NCBI GenBank assembly: GCA_900466945.1
Contig: UBNV01000006.1
Span: forward strand, 310,001 to 374,000
Length of the DNA: 64,000 bases
Reading direction: 5' to 3'
DNA from: Hyphomicrobiales bacterium
Lineage (GTDB): Bacteria; Pseudomonadota; Alphaproteobacteria; Rhizobiales; Rhizobiaceae
Shown: positions 1 to 7,919 of the stretch, piece by piece
How the letters are laid out: each line of letters opens with the position of its first letter
Position numbering within the stretch: the first letter of the stretch is position 1
The notes under the pieces: model-generated
Seen by the model: the letters and a program-made list of their open reading frames with translations, nothing else
The model's database searches: none
What the model was told of the DNA's origin: nothing
Position numbers and translations under genes: made by a program

Positions 1-432
1 CCAGGTCTGTGCATCGCCGGATGCCTGTATTCGCAGAACGCCGCTCTGGACGGTCACTCTGATCCAGAAATCCGATGGGTCGCCTTCATATCGCCCCGTC
101 GCCCAGTCGGAGACGTCATTGGTCAGCACACTGCCGAGCAAGCCATATCCATCCGAGAACTCGATCCCGGTCTTGGCCCACCGTCTTTCGTTAAGCCTGA
201 CCATGAGGCCAGCCTGATCATAGAGATGTTGGAAATGCGCCTGGACCCGAACCTGAGCGGTGAAATCGCCGTCGACCTCGAAGGCGTAGAAGTGGCCGCT
301 GTCGCGGACAAAGCCATAATGCGTCTGTCGCCAAAAATCCGTGTTTGCGTCGGTCGTGACGGAAAGTTCGATCTCCGAAGCTTCTGCCTTTGTGGGCTCA
401 TTGAGCCACCGTCCATTTTTCAGACTCTGCAA
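1..432 (-). CDS. DUF1349 family protein, partial (3' end beyond window)
   Basis: The minus strand is open from 432 to the window edge (144 codons). The product begins near LQSLKNGRWLNEP and continues through TDFWRQTHYGFVRDSGHFYAFEV, YDQAGLMVRLNERRWAKTG and DWATGRYEGDPSDFWIRV. This pattern is typical of DUF1349 (YihG-like) proteins, which have a lectin-like beta-sandwich fold and are usually about 190 residues, so roughly 45 residues are missing. No ATG is in frame; a stop lies just upstream and a TTG at 432-430 is preceded by AGGAG with a 6-base spacer, which I take as the start. The biochemical function of the family is not settled. Family call is firm, exact start is inferred. Confidence 0.8.
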   Translation of the reverse strand, partial: MQSLKNGRWLNEPTKAEASEIELSVTTDANTDFWRQTHYGFVRDSGHFYAFEVDGDFTAQVRVQAHFQHLYDQAGLMVRLNERRWAKTGIEFSDGYGLLGSVLTNDVSDWATGRYEGDPSDFWIRVTVQSGVLRIQASGDAQTW

Positions 433-814
433 CAGCGGCTCCTATGACACCAGCGGACTAATCTGGCCGCTTTCGGAGAGTGTTTATCCCCAAAGAACCC
501 AATTGCCGTCAATGGGCAAGGCACCTTCCGCTTTGGCGCCAAAAGGAGACATGAGCTGCATTGAGGTTGGAGGCTGGAAAGGGGCCGGAAGGAGCCCAGC
601 CGGGATGGGTTTCCCGATTGTACTAAGCTGACCTTCGTCGGCCTTTGATACGTGGGCAATTCCTACCCGTAGCTGCCGCTTCAAGGTTGAAGTTGATCTT
701 CGAGTGGAGGCGTATCGAGTCCAATCAAGTAGTTTTTTGTCCATGTTTCAAAGTATTGGAAGACCCGACACATCCGTGTAGGTTGTGCGGAAAATGGTTC
801 ATGGTGAGGGCGGG
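433..814. other. intergenic region with no recognisable gene
   Basis: About 380 bases between the divergent DUF1349 and OLD-family genes. Short open frames exist on both strands, but none has a recognisable product together with a convincing ribosome binding site. It presumably holds both promoters; I see no clear sigma-70 pair. Confidence 0.5.
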
Positions 815-2632
815 ATGAGGCTCAGCAAATTCAGGATCACGAACTACCGGAATATTTTGGATTCGGGTTGGATTACCACGACCAACATCACCGCGTTCGT
901 CGGTCAGAATGAAGCAGGCAAGAGCAACTTGTTTGAAGCATTGTACTGCCTCAACCCGTACGTCAACGGCGCAACCTACGATGATGCTGAGGACTGGCCA
1001 GTCGATGACTGGAAGGGTCGGAAAGATGCGAAAGGTAAGCGCGTCTGTGAGGCATACTTCGCCTTGAGCGAAGAGGACATTATATCGCTGTTCAGTTTTG
1101 CCCGAATGCGAGATGAAGTTTCTGAAGGCGATGAAGCCGTTGTAGATGAAGAGGCTGACGCTCCCGAACTCCCTAATAATCTAAGCATCTTTGCGTGGAA
1201 GAGCTATGGGTTCAGGACTGGATTCTCGATCAAAAATTCCGACGATCTTGGGCTGGACGTCCAAAAAGTCTCTGATTGGGCTCAGTCTAACCTACCTAAA
1301 TTCGTCTTGATCCAAGACTACAATTTTTCTGGTGCCCAGGTTGAACTGGATCAACTCAAGAGCCGTTGGGACAAAGTTGGCAGGGACAACCGGCACCTTC
1401 TATCGACGGAAGACCAGACGATTTTGATCGTCCTCGACCTCGCTCAAATTGATATCGACGATTTCGTTGAGAAGGGCACGACCGCCGACGGACGGACCAT
1501 CCGTCAGTTCGACAAGCGCGCCGCATCAGCATATCTGACCCAGCAGTTCCAACGCCTCTGGACACAGAAGAAAGTCAAGTTCGACATCGACATAGACGGA
1601 CCCACCCTAAATATTTTCGCAGAAGACGAGGCTATTGGTTTCCCCGTTCGCCTTTACCGCCGGTCAACTGGTTTCCGTTGGTACGTTTCATTCGCGTGGA
1701 AGTTTACGCACGCCAGCGACGGAGAATTCGAGAACTGTATCTTGCTTCTTGAAGAACCCGGGGTCCATCTTCACTATAGTGGTCAGCGTGATCTTCTGAG
1801 GGTCTTCGAAGGATTGTCCGAAAACAACACAATTCTCTACACGACCCACTTGGCATCAATGGTTGACCAGGCCAATCCAGAACGCGTCCGGATAGTCGAA
1901 AGTCGCGACAACCACCTTGCAATAAACCATGGTGTGGTAAGCACACAGGCCGCCCCTATGGCGGTTATTGAAGCCTCGTTGGGTCTGACATCCGATTTGT
2001 CGGGGATGCTCGGGAACAGAAAGGTCCTAATCGTCGAAGGCGGTACTGATGCGCTGATTTTGAACAAGCTTTCAGGCATCCTACGTGATGGTAGCAAGAC
2101 GGGCCTTTCCGATCAGGTCTATCTTTGGCCCGCCGCCACATCAACTAAGGCACCGATGTATGCAGCATTTGCAATCGGTCAGAGATGGGATGCAGGCGTG
2201 CTATTGGACAGCGACGAGGCTGGCCTCGCCGCGAAGAAGAAGATCTCCGAAATGAATCTGAAGGAGCTTGCCGCAAGCGAAGGCTACGAATTCCGGGTCT
2301 TAATGTTGGGCACAGCATCGGGCATCAAGAAAACCGACGTCGCTATTGAAGACCTGTTCCCAGATGACTTCTTCCGCGAATGCGTGAACCGTGCCTATGG
2401 AATTGCAATTAGAAATGAGGACCTTCCGATTGATGGTTCGACTTTGATCTCTAAACGGGTCGAGACGGTCCTCAAGGAGCGTCATGGGAAGGATCTCGAT
2501 AAGAAGCGAGTTTTATCGGAAATGCTGAAAGATTTCGATGGCTGGGCCAAGCTCTCAGATCTACCGAAGGGAACGGCGGCTTCCGCAGAAAAGCTATTCA
2601 AAGCGATCAACTCCGCGTTCATGCTCAATTAG
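815..2632 (+). CDS. OLD-family ATP-dependent nuclease (AAA ATPase + TOPRIM)
   Basis: A protein of 605 residues. The N-terminal ABC/SMC-type ATPase has a Walker A at residues 30-37 (GQNEAGKS) and a Walker B near residue 307 (CILLLEEPGVHLH). A C-terminal TOPRIM domain follows, with KVLIVEGGTDA near 403 and VLLDSDEAG near 462, the acidic residues expected to bind metal. This is the domain order of single-gene (class 1) OLD nucleases; family members act in phage exclusion or DNA processing, and some are half of Gabija. No UvrD-like GajB partner lies beside it. ATG 815 is preceded by a GAGGG motif. GC is visibly lower than in the surrounding genes, suggesting acquisition. The defence role is inferred. 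Confidence 0.85.
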   Translation: MRLSKFRITNYRNILDSGWITTTNITAFVGQNEAGKSNLFEALYCLNPYVNGATYDDAEDWPVDDWKGRKDAKGKRVCEAYFALSEEDIISLFSFARMRDEVSEGDEAVVDEEADAPELPNNLSIFAWKSYGFRTGFSIKNSDDLGLDVQKVSDWAQSNLPKFVLIQDYNFSGAQVELDQLKSRWDKVGRDNRHLLSTEDQTILIVLDLAQIDIDDFVEKGTTADGRTIRQFDKRAASAYLTQQFQRLWTQKKVKFDIDIDGPTLNIFAEDEAIGFPVRLYRRSTGFRWYVSFAWKFTHASDGEFENCILLLEEPGVHLHYSGQRDLLRVFEGLSENNTILYTTHLASMVDQANPERVRIVESRDNHLAINHGVVSTQAAPMAVIEASLGLTSDLSGMLGNRKVLIVEGGTDALILNKLSGILRDGSKTGLSDQVYLWPAATSTKAPMYAAFAIGQRWDAGVLLDSDEAGLAAKKKISEMNLKELAASEGYEFRVLMLGTASGIKKTDVAIEDLFPDDFFRECVNRAYGIAIRNEDLPIDGSTLISKRVETVLKERHGKDLDKKRVLSEMLKDFDGWAKLSDLPKGTAASAEKLFKAINSAFMLN

Positions 2633-2925
2633 AGGTGCGGGAGTTCGGATAGCGGCCAAGATCAGCCTTTCGCGCCCTCCATAGACCTTTGATCGCCCCC
2701 AGAATAACGGCAGCTTGACAGTTTGGGGGGAAATCCTGCGAACGTCCGGCATGACGGCGCGTAACCGCCTGGCAGCTATCTGTCCCCAATGACCGCAATG
2801 GGCCGAACTCCGCCATCCCGCGAACCGCAAAGAACTGACAGCAGGAACCGCCGACGCCCGAGGGGGCCCCAACAAAGCTGAAGTCAGCTTGGCTGCGACC
2901 TCGATCCCGGCAACATATCAGCTCC

Positions 2926-4116
2926 TCACGCCACCACCCGCTCTGCCTCGTCCTCGACGCTGACGCGCCACGCGTTGCGGCCGTCGGCCTTGGCGGCGTA
3001 GAGGGCGCGGTCGGCGATATCCAGTAGCCGGTCGAAGTCGCCGTCGGTCTCAATCGCACCACAGGCGGCGCCGACGCTGATCGTCACGTGTTTGTTGCGG
3101 TCGCCGGTGAAGGCATGGGCGATGCCGAGCTGGCGCACGGCGCGGCGCAGGCTTTCGGCGAGCGCGGGCGCCATGTCGGTGTCGGCGCCGGCGAAGATGG
3201 CGAGGAATTCCTCGCCGCCGTGGCGGGCGAGATGCGCCTCGATCGGCAGCGAGCGGCGCATGGCGCGCGCCACACGTTTCAGGCAGTCGTCGCCGGCCCC
3301 GTGTCCATAGGCGTCGTTATAGGCCTTGAAGTGATCGACATCGGCGACGAGCAGAACGACGCGTCTGGCCTGCTGCGGTACCTCGGTTCTCAGCCGGGCG
3401 AGTTCCATCTCGGTTCCGCGCCGATTGGCGAGCCTGGTCAAGGGGTCGGTGATGGAGAGCCGCGCGAGGTCCTTGTTCTGGCGTGACAGTTCCCGCTTCA
3501 GCGCCTCGTTTTCCTGCATCTGTTGATGGCTGGTCATCGCCTCCACTTCGAGCTGGTAGGAAACGAAGAGCGTCATGATCACGGTCGGCATGTAGACGGC
3601 CAGATGCTGGATCACATAACCGGGCGTCGAGCCCTCCAGGAACCAGATGAACGAATAGTTGAGGCAGAAGGTGAAGAGGCTCGCGCGCAGCGCGGGACGG
3701 AAGGGCGAGGCGGCGGCGATGGTGATCGCCATCTGAAAGGATGCGGCGGCATAATAATAGGTGAGCACGCCGGGGCTCGAACTCGACACCAGGATGACGC
3801 ACCACGAGATGTTGGCGAGCAGGGCAACCAGGATGGCGGCGATTTCCTTGCGTTCGATCGGGTGGCGGCCATTGATGTAGAAAAGCAGGGCGATCGCGAT
3901 CGGCAGCATCACGCCGAAGCGCAGCGTAGCCGACAGAAACGTGACGTCACCCAGCAACCACAGATCGAACAGGAAACAGGCAAGGTAGAAACATAAGACG
4001 CAGATCACGGCCGCGCGCAGCATGCGGCTGCGAAGGGGCGCACGATCTTCGAGAAAGGCCAGAATTTCGTCCGCGGTCATGCGGGGCCTTGCGGGAAGTC
4101 CGAGCCATCTCATCAT
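2926..4116 (-). CDS. membrane-bound GGDEF diguanylate cyclase
   Basis: A 396-residue protein. Residues from about 33 to 190 hold several hydrophobic helices forming a membrane sensor region. A short coiled segment (QENEALKRELSRQNKDLARL) leads into a GGDEF domain starting at LSITDPLTRLANRRG. The active-site signature is GGEEF near residue 299, and DVDHFKAYND is intact, so c-di-GMP synthesis from GTP is expected. The residues in the position of the RxxD inhibitory site read PIEA, so product inhibition through that site is unlikely. It stands alone on the minus strand. The signal it senses is unknown. Confidence 0.9.
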   Translation of the reverse strand: MMRWLGLPARPRMTADEILAFLEDRAPLRSRMLRAAVICVLCFYLACFLFDLWLLGDVTFLSATLRFGVMLPIAIALLFYINGRHPIERKEIAAILVALLANISWCVILVSSSSPGVLTYYYAAASFQMAITIAAASPFRPALRASLFTFCLNYSFIWFLEGSTPGYVIQHLAVYMPTVIMTLFVSYQLEVEAMTSHQQMQENEALKRELSRQNKDLARLSITDPLTRLANRRGTEMELARLRTEVPQQARRVVLLVADVDHFKAYNDAYGHGAGDDCLKRVARAMRRSLPIEAHLARHGGEEFLAIFAGADTDMAPALAESLRRAVRQLGIAHAFTGDRNKHVTISVGAACGAIETDGDFDRLLDIADRALYAAKADGRNAWRVSVEDEAERVVA

Positions 4117-4417
4117 GGATGTCCAATCACCGATTGAAAAAAGTCACCTTGGAAAACGCCGTGATCCTAGCTTCGGCCCCCTTAATTTGGGGTGAAGGCT
4201 CTGTGCCAATACGAGAAATCAGGGATGAACACAAACAGTATGGTTAGACGAAGGTAAAGGGCGGGCCGAGTTGGCCCCTCCGGAGATCGAACTCCGTTTC
4301 AATTCAGGATGGTATTCGAGGTGGGGCTGTGGACGAGCGGATTTGTGGCCGAATCGGCAAGGTGGATGCCGCAAGCGGCAGGTCGCGTCCTGGTCGGACG
4401 ATAAGCCGGGAATTGTC
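4117..4417. other. intergenic region, no gene seen
   Basis: About 300 bases between two minus-strand genes. It should carry the promoter of the diguanylate cyclase and the end of the PBP transcript. A short CGGAG/CTCCG stem occurs near 4280-4295 but lacks a convincing U-tract in the minus direction. I find no ORF with a credible start and product. Confidence 0.5.
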
Positions 4418-6748
4418 TTAACGTGTGGTTGCGCCGGTGGTGGCTGGCTCGGCCGCGGCCTGCGCCGTGCCGGCGGGTGCGGAAAGCGCATCCGCCGCCT
4501 TCAGCCGCGCGGCGAGGTCACGGATCAGCCGTGTCGACTGGGCCGACAGCGAACGCGGCCGCACCATCGGCGGCAGCGCATCCGGATTGGCGGCATCGGC
4601 GACCTCAGGCTGGGCTTCCTTTTCCGGCATGGGCTGGTCCACGCCCGGAATGGCCTTCAGGTCGATGCCCTGATGGGCGTAATCCATCAGCTTTTTGAAG
4701 GTCATGGCCGGCAGCGAGCCGCCGGTCATGTTGTTGGTCGAGGTATAGTCGTCATTACCGAACCAGACGGCCGCCGTGTAATTGCCGGTATAGCCGACGA
4801 ACCAGGCATCGCGATAAGCCTGGGTGGTACCGGTCTTGCCTCCGGTCAGTACCCCGTCGACCGCCGCGCGCCGCGCAGTCCCGATGTAGGGGATCTTCGT
4901 CATCATCTGGTTCATGTAGGACGCGGCCTGTTCGCTCAGGATCTGGGGGGCCGGGGCCGCGTCGCGGTCGAAGTCGTACAGCACGTCGCCGGCATAATTG
5001 CTGATCTGCGCAATGCCATGGCGGCGCGACGCCTTGCCGCCGGCCGGCAGCACGGCATAGGCCGTCGCCTGGTCCATCACGGTCACTTCCGCCGTGCCCA
5101 GCGGGATCGTCACATCCTTCTTGATCGGTGTCTCGACACCTAAGGCCTTGGTGGTCTGGATGATGGCATCGATGCCGAATTTTTCCTTGGCGAGCCGCAC
5201 GGGGATCGTGTTGATCGATTTCGCCAGAGCGGTTTCCATGGTCACCCGGCCGGAATAGCTGCGGCCGTAATTCTGGGGGCTCCAATTGCCCCAGGAAATG
5301 GGCCCGTCGACCACGACGGTCTGCGGCGTATAGCCGTTCTCCATCGCCAGCGCATAGGTATACATCTTGAAAGAGGAGCCCGGCTGGCGCAGCGCCCGTG
5401 TTGCACGGTTGAACTGGCTTTCGCCATAGTCGCGCCCGCCGACCATGGCGCGCACGGCGCCGCCATTCTCGATCATGACGACGGCACCCTGCCGGACATT
5501 GTAGCTTTCGCCATATTCGCGCAGCGACGAGGCGACGGCCTCTTCTGCGGCCTGCTGCAGGCCGAGATCGATCGTGGTGCGCACGACGAGTGTGTGATCC
5601 TTGAACTTCGCGGCGATCCGCTGCACCTCCTCGAAGGCCCAGTCGAGGAAGAAGTCCGGTGCTTCCTTCTCGTTGCGGTCGATGACAGAGGCCGGGTTGC
5701 GCCGTGCTGCGACCACCTGGCCCTCGGTCATCAGCCCGCTCTGCACCATGTTGCTCAACACGTCGTTGGCGCGCGCACGCGCTGCCGGCAGGTTGACATG
5801 CGGTGCATATTTCGCCGGCGCCTTGAACAGGCCGGCCAGCATGGCAGCTTCCGCCAGCGTCACTTCCGTCAGCGTCTTGCCGAAGTAGAATTGCGAGGCC
5901 GCCGCCGCCCCGAACGTGCCGCCGCCCATATAGGCGCGGTCGAGATAAAGCGCCAGGATCTCCTTCTTGGAGAGGTTCGCCTCGAGCCAGAGCGCGAGAT
6001 AGGCTTCCTTGATCTTGCGCTCGATGGAGCGCTCATTGGTGAGGAAGAGGTTCTTGGCGAGCTGCTGCGTCAGCGTCGAGCCGCCCTGGACCACTTCGCC
6101 GGCCTTGGCATTTTCGCTCATGGCGCGGGCGAGGCCGACGAAATCGATGCCGAAATGCTCGAAGAAGCGCCGGTCTTCGGTCGCGAGCACCGCCTTGATC
6201 AGATGATCCGGCAACTCATCGACCGGCACGGAATTCTCGTGGATGATGCCGCGATGGCCGATCGTGTTGCCGTAGCGATCGAGGAAGGTGACGGCGAAAT
6301 TGTCGTGATTGTGCCAGTCCTGCTTGGTTTCCTCGAAGGCGGGCTGGGCGAGCGCCAAGAGCAGCACCATGCCGGCCGTGCCGAGCGTCATCGCTTCGCC
6401 GGCAAGCTCGAAGCCGAACTTCTTCAGGCCCCGGACGCGGAAGCGGCGGAAGAAGATGGTGATTTCTTCCCAGGCCTCGGTCAGGTCATAGCCGGCATTC
6501 CAGAGTGTGGAATCCAGCCAGCTGTCGATCTTCAGGAAGATGTGGCGCTTGAGCCTCGGCGCGGCTTCCCGCTTGCCGGCAGGCTCGCCGCGGTCCGCCC
6601 CCCGGTCCGCCCCAACGTCCTGATCGGCACCGCCGAGGCGCTCCATGGGCTCCAGATCGTCAGGCTTGTCGCTGTCGGCCACCGTGGCTTTTCCCGAAAA
6701 CTTGTTGTCCGCTGCTTGACGCGCCCGCCGATAAGGATCAGGACCCAT
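4418..6748 (-). CDS. class A penicillin-binding protein (PBP1A-type transglycosylase/transpeptidase)
   Basis: A 776-residue bifunctional peptidoglycan synthase. A charged cytoplasmic N-terminus of about 110 residues precedes one transmembrane helix (GTAGMVLLLALAQPAF). The GT51 transglycosylase follows, with ATEDRRFFEHFGID near residue 186 and GGSTLTQQLAKN near 222. The transpeptidase has SSFK near 457, the SIN triad near 511 and KTGTT near 636, so all catalytic motifs are present. The C-terminal tail is rich in Pro and Ala. It polymerises lipid II and cross-links peptides in the periplasm. No SD is obvious at ATG 6748, and a later start within the charged tail is possible. Confidence 0.95.
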   Translation of the reverse strand: MGPDPYRRARQAADNKFSGKATVADSDKPDDLEPMERLGGADQDVGADRGADRGEPAGKREAAPRLKRHIFLKIDSWLDSTLWNAGYDLTEAWEEITIFFRRFRVRGLKKFGFELAGEAMTLGTAGMVLLLALAQPAFEETKQDWHNHDNFAVTFLDRYGNTIGHRGIIHENSVPVDELPDHLIKAVLATEDRRFFEHFGIDFVGLARAMSENAKAGEVVQGGSTLTQQLAKNLFLTNERSIERKIKEAYLALWLEANLSKKEILALYLDRAYMGGGTFGAAAASQFYFGKTLTEVTLAEAAMLAGLFKAPAKYAPHVNLPAARARANDVLSNMVQSGLMTEGQVVAARRNPASVIDRNEKEAPDFFLDWAFEEVQRIAAKFKDHTLVVRTTIDLGLQQAAEEAVASSLREYGESYNVRQGAVVMIENGGAVRAMVGGRDYGESQFNRATRALRQPGSSFKMYTYALAMENGYTPQTVVVDGPISWGNWSPQNYGRSYSGRVTMETALAKSINTIPVRLAKEKFGIDAIIQTTKALGVETPIKKDVTIPLGTAEVTVMDQATAYAVLPAGGKASRRHGIAQISNYAGDVLYDFDRDAAPAPQILSEQAASYMNQMMTKIPYIGTARRAAVDGVLTGGKTGTTQAYRDAWFVGYTGNYTAAVWFGNDDYTSTNNMTGGSLPAMTFKKLMDYAHQGIDLKAIPGVDQPMPEKEAQPEVADAANPDALPPMVRPRSLSAQSTRLIRDLAARLKAADALSAPAGTAQAAAEPATTGATTR

Positions 6749-6975
6749 GCGGATTGCGGGCAGGTCGTCTTATCTGAGTGATGGGCGATTTGCCGCGAAA
6801 GGACAAGCGGTTTCGCGGGCCATGGTGAACCCGGCGCGGTCGGCCCTGAGCTTTTGGGCCGGGGCGTTGCAAGCCTGCCACCGGCCCTGGCCGGACGGCC
6901 ACATGATCATGGGCAGAGATCCGCCGGCAGGTGCCGGATGTGCGTCTGCGAAACGACAGTCAGTTGAACGAGACG

Positions 6976-7440
6976 ATGACCGAAGAACCCTTCTGGAAAA
7001 CCAAGACGCTCGCCGAGATGAGCAATGCCGAGTGGGAAAGCCTCTGCGACGGCTGTGGCCTCTGTTGTCTCAACAAGCTCGAGGACTGGGACACCGGCGA
7101 GGTCGTCTTCACCTCGGTCGCCTGCCGCCTGCTCGACGGCGACAGCTGTCGCTGCTCCGACTACGAGAACCGCCAGGCGACCGTGCCCGACTGCATCCAG
7201 CTGACGCTCAAGGGACTGCGCGAAATTCAGTGGCTGCCGCCCACTTGCGGCTACCGCCTGATCGACGAGGGCCTCGACCTCTACTGGTGGCACCCGCTGG
7301 TCTCAGGTAGTCCCGAGACCGTCCACCAGGCGGGAATTTCCGCCCGCGGCCGCACGATCTCGGAAGAGGGCCTCGATGTCGAGGATCTCGAGGATTATGT
7401 GGTCGACTGGCCGATGCGCGTGGGCGAGGAGCGGCGGTAG
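6976..7440 (+). CDS. YcgN-like (UPF0260) cysteine-cluster protein
   Basis: A 154-residue protein close in length to E. coli YcgN. Conserved cysteines appear early as CDGCGLCC (about residues 24-31), later as ACRLL and CRCSDY, then PDCIQ and PTCGYR. This spacing is typical of the YkgJ/YcgN zinc- or iron-cluster proteins. The end of the family pattern, WHPLVSG, is also present. Function is not established. The frame extends upstream to a GTG at 6931, but family length and the sequence beginning MTEEPFWK favour 6976. Confidence 0.85.
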   Translation: MTEEPFWKTKTLAEMSNAEWESLCDGCGLCCLNKLEDWDTGEVVFTSVACRLLDGDSCRCSDYENRQATVPDCIQLTLKGLREIQWLPPTCGYRLIDEGLDLYWWHPLVSGSPETVHQAGISARGRTISEEGLDVEDLEDYVVDWPMRVGEERR

Positions 7441-7459
7441 GAAGTTCGGCGACTGGTTG

Positions 7460-7781
7460 TCACCCGATGCCGAGAAATACGGCGAGATTCCGCGTTACCG
7501 TCAGCATCGTCTCCTCGCGGATACGGCCAATCACCCGTCCGACACGCTCGCGCTTCACCGACATGGCCTTGTCTATCATAATCCAAGACGGCTGAACGGG
7601 GCCGTTCTCCGCGTCAGGTTCCAATTGCACGCGCGGAGCGGCGCCTCGATGGCTGTGCTCGTCACAAGAAGCACGGTCAGAGTTCCAGTGTCTGCAAAGC
7701 TGTCGTTCTGGACGATGATTGCGGGGCACGGCTTGCCGAAATCCCTGACACGGCCACGGTGACGATATCGCCGCGTCTCAC
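7460..7781 (-). pseudogene. broken MazF/PemK-type toxin gene
   Basis: Three consecutive reading frames on the minus strand together make a PemK/MazF-like toxin. GTG at 7781-7779 begins RRGDIVTVAVSG. After one frame change come DFGKPCPAIIVQND, TGTLTVLLVTST and EAPL. After a second change come VQLEPDAENG, PSWIMIDKAMSVKRERVG and TVTRNLAVFLGIG. Each break is explained by one missing base, the first in a G run near 7740 and the second near 7626. Intact members are mRNA interferases neutralised by a MazE antitoxin. I cannot recognise an antitoxin upstream. The reassembly is my inference from motif continuity; the product as read cannot be full length. Confidence 0.75.
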
Positions 7782-7868
7782 GCCTACGGCTCTTGCGGAG
7801 TGGGTCGTTGTAGAGCGGAGCGTAGAGTCGCGACATAAAGGTCGCCAAGAAAATCTTCACCTCACCCC

Positions 7869-7900
7869 TTGACCCTCCCATGATGGGAAGGTCCATCTAT
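7869..7900 (+). promoter_or_regulatory. HmrR/CueR-type copper promoter and operator
   Basis: A TTGACC -35 (7869-7874) and an ATCTAT-like -10 (7895-7900) are separated by about 20 bases, the long spacer typical of MerR-family promoters. Between them lies the dyad ACCCTCCCAT-G-ATGGGAAGGT (7872-7892), which differs from a perfect palindrome at one position. This is the arrangement recognised by CueR/HmrR, and the operon below encodes such a regulator. Confidence 0.8.
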
Positions 7901-7919
7901 CATGGCAGAGGTGACCGCC

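Noticed and set aside
551..631. Short frame with AAAGGAGAC just before ATG 551
   Set aside because: Only 26 codons with no recognisable product; the SD alone is not enough.
4270..4300. T-arm-like sequence on the minus strand (GGAGTTCGATCTCC)
   Set aside because: The loop would be 6 or 8 bases instead of 7, and no acceptor or anticodon arms are found around it; not a tRNA.
7782..7868. Possible MazE antitoxin before the broken toxin gene
   Set aside because: Frames ending at the toxin start can be translated (for example ...LRSALQRPTPQEP) but show no AbrB or Arc-type antitoxin pattern.
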